Positions 1 through 10,600 of a DNA stretch of 64,000 nucleotides are shown here, piece by piece (the stretch's first letter is position 1; every line of letters starts with the position of its first letter). A program made the translations under genes and the position numbers. The stretch comes from Kappaphycus alvarezii (lineage: Eukaryota > Rhodophyta > Florideophyceae > Gigartinales > Solieriaceae), in contig NADL03000157.1 in assembly GCA_002205965.3 (NCBI GenBank), forward strand, positions 118,010 through 182,009, given 5' to 3'. The notes beneath the pieces are model-generated. The model saw only the letters and a list, made by a program, of their open reading frames with translations, had not been told where the DNA came from and did no database searches.

Positions 1-770
1 TTCGCGAGGAGTGCCTGGACGACCTTGGGGGTGGGTGGTAAGACACCCGACGAGCCGAGCGCCTGTGCTGCCTTTCCATATGCCACCTCCTTACCCAGCT
101 TAGTAGTTCGGCGCATGTTCAATTGTTGCTGGTCGGAGATAGGAGGCGTAGCCGCAGCGCGTGGGGGAGAAAGCACTTATAGCCTGTTCCCACAAAGTCA
201 TGTATTGAAAAAGCCTCTCCCTTTTACCTTCCACCCTCGCCCCTCGCCCCTTCTCTCTCGTCGTTCCCGCGGCGTGGGCCCGCGATGGCGTGCGCCTATC
301 GCACGAAACTGTACGGGCTATGCAGGCCACCGGTCCGCTTCCCTTCGCTTCTTTCCGAATCCCTTTCCCAGCGGCCGTAATGCCATTCCGCCACTTTATT
401 CTGAAACATTCTACCCGTAGCAGAACTGAGCTCTGGGATAAACCGTTCTTTCTAGGAGGGGTACCCGACACCCAAGAACTACGGATACGCCCTGCGTCGC
501 CTCGCTATTTCTTCCTGAGCCGATCTGAAAGGCGAGATGCGGGTCGTTCAACGAGACAAGATATGCACAGAAGGTTTGGATGTTGTCAAGGTTGGGGTCA
601 AGGGGGGAAGGTTTGGGTGTTTTACTCTTGGAAGATATATATGGGGTCAAGGGAGCGGAGCATCCTGCGGGACAGCCTACAGGGCGGCCGGGCACAATGG
701 TGCCCTCCGCGTTCTTGAAGTCGGACGGCATAGTGGCGGCGTTGAGGAGATCTTGGAACAGGGCGGTCGG
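1..770 (-). pseudogene. N-terminal part of a non-LTR retrotransposon ORF, cut by the window edge
   Basis: Read on the minus strand, positions 130 to 1 encode a stretch beginning RRTTKLGKEVAYGKAAQALG, followed by a TPK-VVQALL motif. The same linker occurs ahead of the RT domain at 13330-13480 (RRATKLAKEGAYGKAAHAL) and at 58840-58930. Farther upstream (about 240-190) a QYMTLWEQA motif matches QFQTLWEQA of the 12731 element. The reading frame is broken several times between 130 and 470, and a 37-bp piece of another element is inserted at 605-641. The RT domain would lie beyond the left window edge. Family assignment rests on similarity to the other copies in this window; the exact start is not determinable. 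Confidence 0.6.
605..641 (-). mobile_element. Family A 3-prime tail, 37 bp, with 12-bp target-site duplication
   Basis: The minus strand carries the family A tail (tatcttccaagagtaaaaca then cccaaaccttccc). It is flanked by a perfect 12-bp direct repeat, TGGGGTCAAGGG, at 593-604 and 642-653. A short 3-prime fragment bounded by a duplicated target is the expected product of target-primed reverse transcription that stopped early. It sits inside the non-LTR fragment at 1-770. Confidence 0.85.
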
Positions 771-773
771 CTA

Positions 774-1834
774 CTATGGGGCAGTATTTCGGCGGGAATG
801 GTTGATATGGAACTTAAAGGCCCGTCTGCGGTCGGAGAGAAACCTGAGCACCGAGGGAGCGTGTTCCAGTGACACTATAAGGTTTCCGTCATCTGCCAAC
901 CAGACGTTAAGGGGGAGGTGGGAACAGGTATTGCGGAGTTCGAGGAGCAGGTCTTGCAGTGCGAGGGCGAAAAGGAGCATACCCAGTGGGTCCCCTTGTT
1001 GGGTTTCGGTGCAGTTGCGTATGTTTTGGCGGCCAAACAGGGGTCGCAACTCAGTGCCGTAAAGGAAGCGCACGTAGCGCGGGGGCTCGGGCAGTCATGT
1101 ACTTGTTTAGGCGAGGATGATGCGACGTTCGATGGAGTTTTCGACATCCACCTGGATGAGCATGTGTGGAGTGGAGGAGAACGTGGGGTGGCGGATTTTC
1201 CTCTGACGGCGTGGGTGATTGCTTCGGTAGCTGAGGGCACACTAACTGTGAGTTGCAGCGGTCATAGGTGGGTGGATAGAGCCGCGTTTTGAGGCACACG
1301 TTTAATGATGAGGCGAACGATGAGGCGCCTGACGAGAAAGCTGGAAGCTACTTCGCTCAAGCTACGACATAGGGGTTCTCTCAGGAGATTTAAAAGTGAA
1401 GCCCCGGCTGGGTGCTCCCCGAGCTCGGTGGGAGCGACCCCGTCTAGACAGTTCAAGAGTTTGGTGAGCCAATTGAGGGCACTGGTATAAGAGTTGGCAT
1501 CTTCTAGTAATGGACTCTGTTGGTCAGCGAGTGCAGGGTGGATACACCGCTTCATGGCAGCGGCAGCGGCAGCGCTAGGGCGTTGGAGGTTTCGCAGTTC
1601 CTCATGGCCGTTCTTGCGAAGAACTAGTTTGGGGAGGGGGAGCAAGCGATGGAGACATTTACGTCGCCAAGCACAAGCCCTGGATTCGAAGTAGCGGCGA
1701 CAGATGTGAGCGAGGATCTTATGAAACGGTACCCTCAAAGAGTTGGGAAGGTATGGTAATGTCAGCATGCGGAGGGAAAATATGACTGAGGGGGGTGGGC
1801 AATGTTGGGGTTGCGCGAATAGGTTTCTTCTCAT
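774..1834 (-). pseudogene. Non-LTR retrotransposon reverse transcriptase, frameshifted fragment
   Basis: The minus strand encodes a frameshifted RT. At 1834-1262 an N-terminal region includes a LLPLPKLVL motif corresponding to the pre-RT segment of related elements. At about 1150-1115 the sequence reads LIQVDVENSIERR, RT motif A with its catalytic Asp. At 1073-774 follow CTETQQGDPLGMLLFALALQ (the QGDPLG motif) and WLADDGNLI (motif C, ADD intact). The three pieces lie in different frames, so the gene is dead although both catalytic Asp positions persist. QQGDPLG together with related C-terminal pieces elsewhere places it with restriction-endonuclease-bearing non-LTR elements (NeSL/R2/Utopia-like); the clade needs a tree. 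Confidence 0.8.
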
Positions 1835-2552
1835 TGGTTGGCTGATGAGGCGGGAGGCGGAGTGGGTGCTAGGGCATTAAGGCGAATTCGCCTAGCGGCA
1901 GATCCATATGGATCGGGCGGGCGGGCCGGGGGGGGGAAGGTGCAACGGCAGGGAACTGGTTGAGGATCTAGTAGATCGAGGATTCAAGATCTCGAATTCA
2001 AGTCCCTAAAGGTCAGACTTGACCTTTCCCTGGAAGCTAAAAATTATCTGAAGCTCTCTTTCGTTAGCAGTTCAATTTGGCTCAGCTAGTGAAATTTTCC
2101 TAGAACAGAAATAAATTACGGAATATTTTCCATATCCATCTTGTTGTGTAAAGGTCGGTATCCAGCAAGTTGGGAAGCGTAGATGGGACTACGAGATCTA
2201 TTGTTTATGAGAAGACTAATTTTGGATTTGAAGTCAGTACTTCCTGTGGACTTCGTTAAGACCTTCAGATTCTTGATATTATTTATATATGCTTCTATCT
2301 TTTTCTAATCTTTATCGCAAAAAAATCATAGGGACTGACACAAATATCATTCTCCTCAATCTATAAAGCGAAAAGGCAACCTGACTGTAAAGCAGACAGT
2401 TTTTTTCGGATAGATATACAGCTCATGTTCCTTAAGTTACTTGAATGAAATTTACAAAAATTCATAATGCGTTTCCCCATTTAAGCTATAAATTAAAACA
2501 TAATGGACTTGAATAGCTAAAAAAATACGCATATCGGGAAAGATTTCATGAT
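1835..2552. other. No gene seen; composition step
   Basis: GC-rich to about 1990, with a 9-base G run near 1928-1936, then sharply AT-rich. This probably marks the edge of the non-LTR insertion. I see no coding sequence. Confidence 0.4.
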
Positions 2553-2807
2553 TCAAATTTTGAACCTATCACGGGAATTTCTAAGTGTCTTAGACACAAC
2601 AAGATATTCAAATACCCCAAATGTTTTACTAAATTCATTCTCTTCGATGTCTTCGGGACTCATCATTTGATGATGAAATACTATTTTCATGTAAAACTTG
2701 TTGAGCAATATGTCATCTCCCAATGGATCAAACATCTCATTAGAGCTAGGTGATGAAGTCTTATTCGTTTTTCTGATGCGACATACAGGAAGATATTGGA
2801 CTAACAC
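2553..2807 (-). pseudogene. Eroded Ty3/Gypsy-type reverse transcriptase fragment
   Basis: An 84-codon minus-strand stretch contains SPEDIEENEFSKTFGVFEYL, which follows the Gypsy RT pattern of a PEDIEKTAFST-type motif, then FG-x-x-EYL and a degraded 'FGLxNAPxTFQ' region. The preceding FYMKIVFHHQMM corresponds to the usual D-x-x-SGFHQI segment, with the catalytic Asp not evident. No start or domain continuation is convincing, so this is a relic in AT-rich DNA. Assignment is by motif only. Confidence 0.55.
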
Positions 2808-4499
2808 TTTGCCATTTTGGACTTAATAAATGAACGCCGTGCTTCAAATGACGATTTTTAGTATATGTTCTTCCCTTTTTCTAAAACACTCCCGGAGTAT
2901 TACTTCTCAGTCTTTAATTTAGATAGATGCAAATGAAATATAGGTCTCAATGGTTCCATTTACAATATTTTTGCTTTGATCTTATGTTTAGCTAATCAAC
3001 TTGCAGAAATAATTCTCGAATAGTCATCAAAACTTCTCTTTCTTTGATATCCGGCAACCATTTTAGTCATACATACAAGTTACAATATATCATTTTGCTC
3101 ATACCAATAAATTTAAGTAATCGAAAATCTTCAGCGTCACTTCCATGCCTCTTTTCGTAAATAGATCCTCTCCGAAATTTGACCTTGCAATACGTTTCAT
3201 AGCACCACGATCAGTAGTCTATGTATAAATATCTTTAAGAATCATAAAAGTTTTTTGAAAATCGACATGTGTATTACAGGCAACCTTCCATATCATTCTC
3301 AGCCTGAATCACAGCTTGTATGGTATAATACACAGCTGTACTTGTAAACAAATGGTCGAATAATTTCGTTGAAAATGTTCTCATGTGCCTCATTTGTACT
3401 GCTTTGTTCGTATACCGGTTTTCAAAGTTGCAAATGGTGAGTTTTTCACGCCTAGACTGATATATTTTCTTATAAGTTTTTGCAAATTCAGGTAAAGTCA
3501 TGCCTACATTGATTTTGTATCCTTTTATTATTTTAACTTGTATTTACTGTGATATACCATTAAGGAATGGGAAGGTCTCTATTGATAATATTTTTTCTGT
3601 ACAGATACTCTCAGCACCACTAAAATTCATTACAAGCTGCTTCGGAGATTCTCAAATTTACAGTGTCTTCTGAAAATTCTTCCTGTGATGTTTAATTCAA
3701 ATATATTATCTCAGCGCATCGGTAAATCACGGTAAACATATTTCTGTCTACTTTGATTGTTTAAGAACTCTAGAGGACCAATTAATTTACTAATCAAAGC
3801 AGTTGTTATCACTATTTCGTCTTACAAGTGTGTTTTATAAATGAGGCAATCTCAGCTTCTGCTATAAATTATCATATTGTTCCTAGTGCGTTTCTTACTT
3901 CCACTCTTCATCCTCATGACACGCTAAGCAATGTATGCATTCAAGTTTTTCTTGTGGTGTATAGTCCAGTTGTTTTCCAGATAACCTATCTGAAGTTGGT
4001 ATATAACTTGTATAATTTCGATTTTTGTATATTCAATCCTTTCAAATGAAAAAAAATGGTACCAAATTCTTCATTATCTATAAAAGCAATGATAGCTCCT
4101 AAATAGAGCTTAACTGGACTCCGGGTACACTATACAGCTTAGATGTTTGTGCAAATAAGGAAAGTTGTCTTCTTTCGGAGTTTTTAAGAGATTCAGGAGA
4201 TCATTATAACATGAGACAAAGAAAAGAAAGGAACGGGGAAGAGAACGCAAGCCCATACTTCAAAATAAACAAATTCCGGAGTAAAGCTTTCAGGATAAAT
4301 AAGTATTTCTCTCAACGGAAGGCACTCAGTAAATATGAAAGAAAGTGCTGTCTTTCATCATGCCTTATGGACTCCAATCCCCATTAAATATTACAGTTTC
4401 TAAGACTAAACACCCATTTTGGTATCACTTCCACTCTAAAAAAGATAACATCATCTGATATATGTTCCTATTCCTTCACCATAGGTTTGATCATTTCAA
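2808..4499. other. AT-rich, no gene supported
   Basis: Only short open frames. Parts may be eroded LTR-element sequence on the minus strand, as on both sides, but I could not identify domains. Confidence 0.3.
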
Positions 4500-4680
4500 A
4501 CATCGCAAGAAATGATGATATCAAATTTTTGGAAAATTGTTTGGAAACAACTGAAGGTTTTGTTCAAAAATTCGTTAAACATCGTCTTCACTGTCTGTAA
4601 AAAGCCAGTAACTTGATAATCTCCATGATAAGCAACGGGAGCGATCCCTATGGCTCGCTTCACTTCCTCGAAGATGTAAC
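4500..4680 (-). pseudogene. Possible second Gypsy-like RT relic
   Basis: The minus strand contains FNEFLNKTF followed about 11 residues later by FDIIIS, loosely matching the spacing of the Gypsy RT 'FQ-x-x-MN-x-FL ... YxDDIIIFS' region with the DD pair lost. It lies upstream of the 2553-2807 fragment on the same strand, although it corresponds to a later part of the RT. The two therefore cannot be one collinear element. Confidence 0.3.
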
Positions 4681-4908
4681 TTGAAGCTGAAAGGCATTTA
4701 TTTCTCTCATTAGCCTAAAATCTTCGTAATTATATGTATAGTAATTCTTTGTAACTATCAAACGTCAAATTCTCGACAAATTTCAAATATTTTTTGCCTA
4801 TTTACAGCAGCAAGTGCAACTTTACTGAATTTTAATGCGATGTAAGCGGAACAAAATTTACTCTTACCCTTCAAAACAATTACGCGCTTTCTATAAAGCA
4901 CTCGGTAA

Positions 4909-5046
4909 TTGTGGTAAATCTTCAAGGGTTGTACAATGTTGCAAAGAAGCGTAGGGAGGGTATTCATAAACTAACTACGGATGCGGGCCGTGGGTAGAAA
5001 CCTGTCGCGCCTGCATTATTTGGAGACTAAACGAAAAACTTCGTAA
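4909..5046 (-). mobile_element. Family B 3-prime end, truncated copy
   Basis: The minus strand matches the last codons and 3-prime UTR of the family B element at 50155-50300: the shared plus-strand segment gcctgcattatttggagact lies at 5010-5029, and the B tail (gaataccctcc then acgcttctttgcaac) ends near a TTTACCAC motif at 4909. It is a 5-prime-truncated copy in AT-rich DNA; no clear target duplication was found. Confidence 0.8.
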
Positions 5047-5532
5047 ACGTTACCAAGTGCGATTATGATGATAGGGATAAATTTCAAGATAGCTATTCTC
5101 TCAGATTCAACTATCCAAAGATACAGGTGCTGCGATCGACAAGAGTGCTACTGTAGTATTGTTGTGAGATCGGGAAGCGGTGAAAAAGGGTGCGGGGGTA
5201 AGAGGTTCCCAGGGAGTACAGAATTTATTGAGTATACGAATAATGCCCAGGGACGAACGTAAAAAACCTGCTTTCTAAGGTGGAAGTTGACTTTCAACTA
5301 CTAGACTACGTTGGTCTGCACTTGATATCGAATCGCTTTTTCCCTGGTCCATCTTAGGGCTTGTAAAGACTTTTTCGCTAAACGCATATACGTAAATATA
5401 CATACTTAATTCCATAAATGCACCAAAGGAAATCTTGCAGGTGAGAAAAAATAACATTAGGGAATATCAAAACAAATTTCTAGATTTGATCTCAAGTGCT
5501 TCGCGGGGTTTATCTATCAGCATTCCTTCTTT
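5047..5532. other. No gene seen
   Basis: Mixed composition between a B tail and the sulfotransferase-like gene. A 60-codon minus-strand frame at 5275-5457 has no recognisable features. Confidence 0.3.
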
Positions 5533-6224
5533 GTGTCACCAGCTGGTTCGTGTTCAGTCTCCGCCAACTTGTACTCCATCCCGTTGCTAACTGGGGAGCG
5601 CACGCATGAGATATCCAGTCGAAGGGCTGGGGAGCTGGTCTACTTCCTGTTCCTGACCCTCTTCCTGATATACAAGTTCAAGTGCGCATCTACCTCTTTT
5701 CTCAAATTGCTCTACGAGGGCCTCACCTTAAAAGAGCTCGACCAGGATGCGTGCAATTTTATCCAGAATATCAACTCATCTTGCTGGGAACCGTGCGCCC
5801 GTATAGTCAAGCACCTCTCAGAAGACGGGCAATGTAAGCTCTAAGAAAACAAACTCACCCTACGTTTCGCCCTGCAGCGAAACCCGTTCGAGCGCCTCAT
5901 CAGCTTCTGGAGGCAGAAGCTTGCTTGCATTGACCTGCTCTTCTACACGAGCGGTGAAAGTCGCAAGGAAACGTGGCGTCGGACTGCGACGAGCCTTTGT
6001 ACTTTCGTATAGTGAAGGCGCTGTGCAGCGACTATGATGTGGCGCTGGGTTTCGTTCCGGATCGCAAGCAGTTGGGCAAGTTGGCGGGGTTGTCCAAGAT
6101 CAATGAAGAGGGCAACGCCACCAAAGTGGTGGGTGCAACTTGTGTCGTGATCAAGGAGTTCGGAGAGAGGTCGCAGGGGTATTACTTTATGTTCAAGTAC
6201 GTCAAGAATAACAAAAGAGAGTAG
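5533..6224 (+). pseudogene. Sulfotransferase-like (Sulfotransfer_2 type) gene, broken
   Basis: The first frame (5533-5844) encodes a hydrophobic stretch (YFLFLTLFLIYKF), then KCASTSFLKLL. This resembles the 5-prime-phosphosulfate loop of membrane carbohydrate sulfotransferases, which lies just after 'PK' and has a [TSC]S core. After an in-frame TAA at 5842 the same frame continues with RFALQRNPFERLISFWRQKL, a good match to the 3-prime-phosphate-binding motif (RNPFERL-x-S). A +1 frameshift near 5970 leads to an 83-codon frame with LCSDYDVALGF, plausibly the C-terminal part. The hydrophobic segment would fit a type II Golgi protein. Order and spacing of the two PAPS motifs support the call; a stop plus a frameshift suggest a pseudogene, unless a very short intron is present. 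No orthologue is named. Confidence 0.5.
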
Positions 6225-8116
6225 TAGGATAGGATGCGCAGTCATTGTCGTCTTAGAAGTAAGGGAAATGATTGGTTGAAGGTGGTGATAGAAAAATGAA
6301 TGGTTCCAGCGCGTCGTTAGGTTGTTTGTCCGCACTCTTCCATCTCTTCGTTTTTAATTAGCCTCCTTTTTGTTTGATTTGGCGGCCCAAAATGGCTGAT
6401 CGCGGCTGTCCGTTTGACAGCGGCGTTCCCGAGAACTAAAAGATGCAACGATATGTGCAGTCACTTCGATTTCTGGTCCTTTAGCCTCTCCATCATCACC
6501 TTAAACTTCTGAAGCTCCAGACTGTCTCGGAATCGCGTTTCTCAATTAGCTCTTTGCTTTCTTCTTCCCTCTCACGGCGTCGCTTAGCACGGTCCTCTTC
6601 CCTCCTCTTCTCCTCTGTCTCGAACCTGCGCTCCTGCAATGTTACAGTGCAGCTCTGTTAGGGCACGTACTAATCGAATCCTAACAATACAGTACAGTGT
6701 AGTAATTTACAGTACTGTACTGTTATCGCTACCCACATCTTGCGCGAGCCAAAATGGGCGAGGTACCCGTGCATTATTGCAAGACTTTCTAGGTGTCGGA
6801 AAGCCGGCCCCCAGTTTGTGCATTTCTCTCTCGATACACGAAGTTGCGCCGCCCATTCGAAAGAAGTGGTTGAGCGACGAGATTGAGAACCGAAGGGGAA
6901 GACTGGAAAAGTTGGGAGTTAAGGAAGGGGTCAAAGAAGCGAGCGCTTCGTGTAGTTCGGGCGACTCATGTGAAGGCAGGATCCAGAAATTTTGGCTGCA
7001 ATGGATGCTGACCGGGCAGCGTTTAAAACGGATACACTGCTAACCGGTCAGAAGCATCCCGCCACAGCGCGCCACTCGAGCTTCTGCGGAAGTAGAAAGA
7101 AAACTCGGCGTCCAAAGTATAGTGACAACTGCAAAACATGCAGCTGTGTGTTAGAGTTCGCTGATGCCGGACAGACTCGACATTAACGCGAAGGGCCTCT
7201 TGCATACGATGCAAACTCGCTTCGTTGAGGTTTGCTCATACGTCCTCCGGTGACAAGTGAGGCCGTATCGAGTTTCACTGCCTTCTACAGTAGCACTGGC
7301 GACCGCGCGTCTTTAATTTCGGTATTTTTATGTAGATCTTCAAGTGATGCTTTGGCCCAAAATTTGGACTGCATTATGTGCACGTCCATTTTTTCTCGCC
7401 ACGATGCGTATTCGCAATGTGTCTCTTGAGATAATCAACTCGAGTGGAAGCTGTGGGGAAATCTTAGCAGCAGTATTGTCGTCTTGCGCTGCGCTTTGAC
7501 GATGTGTGCGCTTTGACGATGTGTGCTGATTCAACAAGGGGTGCGGAGCGATCGGAAACGGCTCTAGGATTCCGGATGTGATGGAACCATAACTTGTCTC
7601 TCAATTACTGTCTGCGATAGAATGAGATGGGCATGGCAATACTGGCACCCGTATTTAACGGATCCAAAATTAAATCAAGGCCAGAGGGGACCTCGAAACT
7701 CGGAATTTGGTGTTGGGGGGAATGTAGAAGAAGCGAGTGCGGCTTGAATATTCTGAGTTCGGCTCTACAGCACGGGCATATTCAAAAGGTCACCCCCAGA
7801 ATCAACATCATCTATACGCCTGAATTGAGTTTGTGATAAACCCAGGGAATAGTCCCCACTGGCTGGGATTTTGCAAAAGCAGCAGCAGTGATTGACGCGG
7901 GGGAGAGGCATGGCTCTGCGGTTGTGGGTACGGACAGAAGCCGAAGATTGATGAAATGATGCGAAGGTGATAGGTGGAGTTAGAGCGGTTATAATGGTTG
8001 CAGGGGCTGCCCCGTGACGAGTGAGGAACTCACCTTGACACTTTGTTTTTCTGCTTGTCCTCATTTCCAGGCGGAGCAACCGTGCCTTGCAATAATATTT
8101 TCCATTATCCATAATT
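6225..8116. other. No supported gene; several unremarkable ORFs
   Basis: Open frames of 60-134 codons occur (for example 6639-7043 plus and a minus frame through 7765-8100), but none shows a domain, repeat or similarity to other parts of the window. Around 6690-6725 there are several overlapping ACAGTACTGT palindromes. The minus frame near 7770-8060 is locally GC-rich and could be eroded coding sequence of the adjacent LTR relic. Confidence 0.3.
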
Positions 8117-9790
8117 TCAATCTTGTATAAAACGTGACTGTATATTACATTGGAGTACAGAGGAATTTTTGAAATATGAAATTTCGAACAAGTTCTTAAA
8201 ACATTGTTTTTTTTCTGTACTGTTAGCATTTGAAATAATGTGAGATCGAAGTCCCGATGCTTGATGAAGTAAAAACTCTTTGGATCCAAACCTCTTACAA
8301 TAAAGATCCAGATCTTGTTTTTCAAAAGGTTCGAATTCTGTTGCAGGTAATAATTCAATTTCATGAGCACCAACTGCACCGTTTTCATTCAATGGAATGT
8401 GAATTAAATTTTCGGCTTAGGAAAGTTGTTTTCGGTTTCAATCGGTGCTGTTCAAAAAATAATATGTATTTAAGGTTCTGATATATTTTCATCATTTATG
8501 CCTCAGTTTGATTAAAACAACAGTCATTAAAATGTTCTTCAATATTTTTTTCACATAAATTCCTGATTTCATGAGTACTTTATTTTTCGCATTTTTCTGA
8601 AATTTCATCAACAGAACTACCAATTGACTCCGCCAATAAAATCATTCGCTTTTTTAATTTGATACGTAAGTTCATTTGAAGAGACTGAGTGACGAACGTC
8701 TTTAATTACTGCGTTAATAAATCTTCCATTAGATCCAGGAACTGTAACAGTAAGATTTTTTGTCGAATTTTAAGACTGGTCTTGGAGTTGATCATGATTC
8801 TCTTTTTTTTTGGGTTTGGCGGATGAATGAAAAGTTCCACGATATCGCCAACATTAATTGGAATATACGTAACAGACATCGATATGAGGATAGGATTTAG
8901 TTTACTCTTGGACATTAGCCCGTCATGAGCCCTTTTCAAATCACTTGGTATATGAATAATATAAGACTTTTTTATAACATTTCTTCCGATAATCCATTGC
9001 GGTGATCCACGAAATACCAGGTGCTTTATTTTGACCGTATTACCATTATTTGAAATAGCTGATAGAAAAATAGAGTGTATTATTTTTCCTTTTTTGCTTG
9101 AATGAGCTCCATATCTATATTGAAAGAAGGGCGTTTCTTTGATAGATTCTGGAAGATAATCTAGTTTTCCATTCCATTCAGGGAAAATAAATTTTGAAAG
9201 TGATCGAAATTCAACAATTCTCTTTCCAATATACAGTGCTCCATCATCAAGTAACAATTAAGAGTAGAATCAGTTTGATGGATAATAAATCAAAGGCTTA
9301 GACATATGATATGTTACAGTGCCAGCCATATTTTTGGGTTTGATTTTTTTCGGTATTTTCCATTTTTTAAAATTTCTAAAGCACCTTGCATTTATCTTTT
9401 TCATAAACCCAATGTCCGGTTTCACCACATTTGTCACAAGTTGATTTTACCTTAAGTGCACCGAATTTTTCAGTGGGTAATTTATGCTTGGGGGATTCTT
9501 AAGGTTTATTTGTGCTCCGCTTGAAACATTTAATTGATTTGAAGAAACCTATTTTGGCGAATTCCCATTACCTTTTGTTACGGTTTTTTGGTTTATTATA
9601 TGCACGAAAAATAGATAATATTTCGGAATATTTGATAATTTCTAAAACTTTTACTTTTTCCATATCAACTTCTTCATTAACCTTCGGAGATACAGCAGCC
9701 AGAACATACACTCGCTGGTTTGGATCATTTTTCGAGTTAGAAAGAAGAAGAAATTATACCAGTGCTTCAGATAATTTTAAGTGCAAGTAG
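8117..9790 (-). pseudogene. Eroded LTR-element gag-protease region
   Basis: On the minus strand, in element order: a gag-like frame at 9775-9600 (VYVLAAVSPKVNEEVDMEKV); a zinc knuckle at about 9440-9390, CDKCGETGHWVYEKDKC (C-x2-C-x4-H-x7-C, a longer last spacing than the usual x4); a 183-codon frame at 8706-9257 with an aspartic-protease-like tail (GSPQWIIGRNV); then a frame at 8117-8392 (NENGAVGAHEIELLPA). Order and strand agree with a gag-pol polyprotein. The protease call is weak because a clear D-[TS]-G is not visible. The region is strongly AT-rich, unlike the Copia element at 14-19 kb. Confidence 0.5.
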
Positions 9791-9961
9791 ATGAGTAAAA
9801 TCGGGCAATTTGAGCATCAAACCGTGAATCAAAATTTTGAAAGACTCATTATCACCACGACTAGTCTGCAACAAACAATTTACAAAGGCAGTAGCAACTG
9901 ATCGACAGCAGACCGCCAGGAGGAAAGCGTACTAACAACACAACGGACACCAGCTCTCCCC

Positions 9962-10600
9962 ATGGGACTTCTCTATCTACACGAGCACCGCCCACAATCA
10001 GAAAAGAACCCGATACAAATACGGAGCTTCACTATCCCATCGGCGCTTGAAAAATACATCCTCACCTGCATTTGCACCGCGCCACTGGGTAGTGAAGTAA
10101 GCAATGGTGGAATACACATTGCCATGATAAAGACAGGGCCCGTTCTCTTTGCCTCTCTGCTGTACACATGGTGGGCGACAATACGCCGAACACTACACAA
10201 CCCCCACAAATGGGCCTCAGGCACCCTGATCCAGGCCCACAAACGCGGGGGCCAACAAACTCCAGCGAATTACCACCCACTTTGCCTCTTATCGCACTGC
10301 CGGAAAGCCATCGAAGGAGGTCTTGCCTCTTTCCTAGCCGACCTCACAGACCACCACCCAATGTAAGTTTCCTTCCAAAGAAGAATAAGCCCCCTCCACG
10401 CTCTCATAGCCACAGAAGCAGCCATAAGACAAGGGGACCGCGGGCTCGCTGCCTTGGATATGCTCAAGGCCTATGACAGGGTCAACCGTCCGCTGCTCTT
10501 ACACGACTGCGAACGCATGCCCCCCTGCACGGCTTCCGTCAAGGCTTCCGTCCAGGGCTTCCGGCTCAAGAGATGTGGTATATTGTCCGCCATGTCCCGG
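9962..10600 (+). pseudogene. Family C non-LTR reverse transcriptase fragment
   Basis: One frame, broken by a single in-frame TAA at 10364, encodes the fingers and palm start of a classical non-LTR RT: LIQAHKRGGQQTPANYHPLC (the 'K-x-G-x-x-xNYRPISLL' block), ISPLHALIATEAAIRQGDRG, then ALDMLKAYDRVNRPLLLHDC (motif A, D-x-x-KAYD, catalytic Asp present). The QG-x-P and ADD blocks are missing, so the copy is 3-prime-truncated near 10600. The same family recurs at 45016-46534 (shared S-LHALI, RQ, AY-[DE]-RVNR and H-[DN]-C). The chosen start is simply the first Met of the open stretch. Confidence 0.75.

Noticed and set aside
6690-6725. Overlapping ACAGTACTGT palindromes as a regulatory site or origin
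   Set aside because: Short, and similar TACAGTAC strings occur in several places (for example 10975, 56800); no associated gene or conserved spacing.
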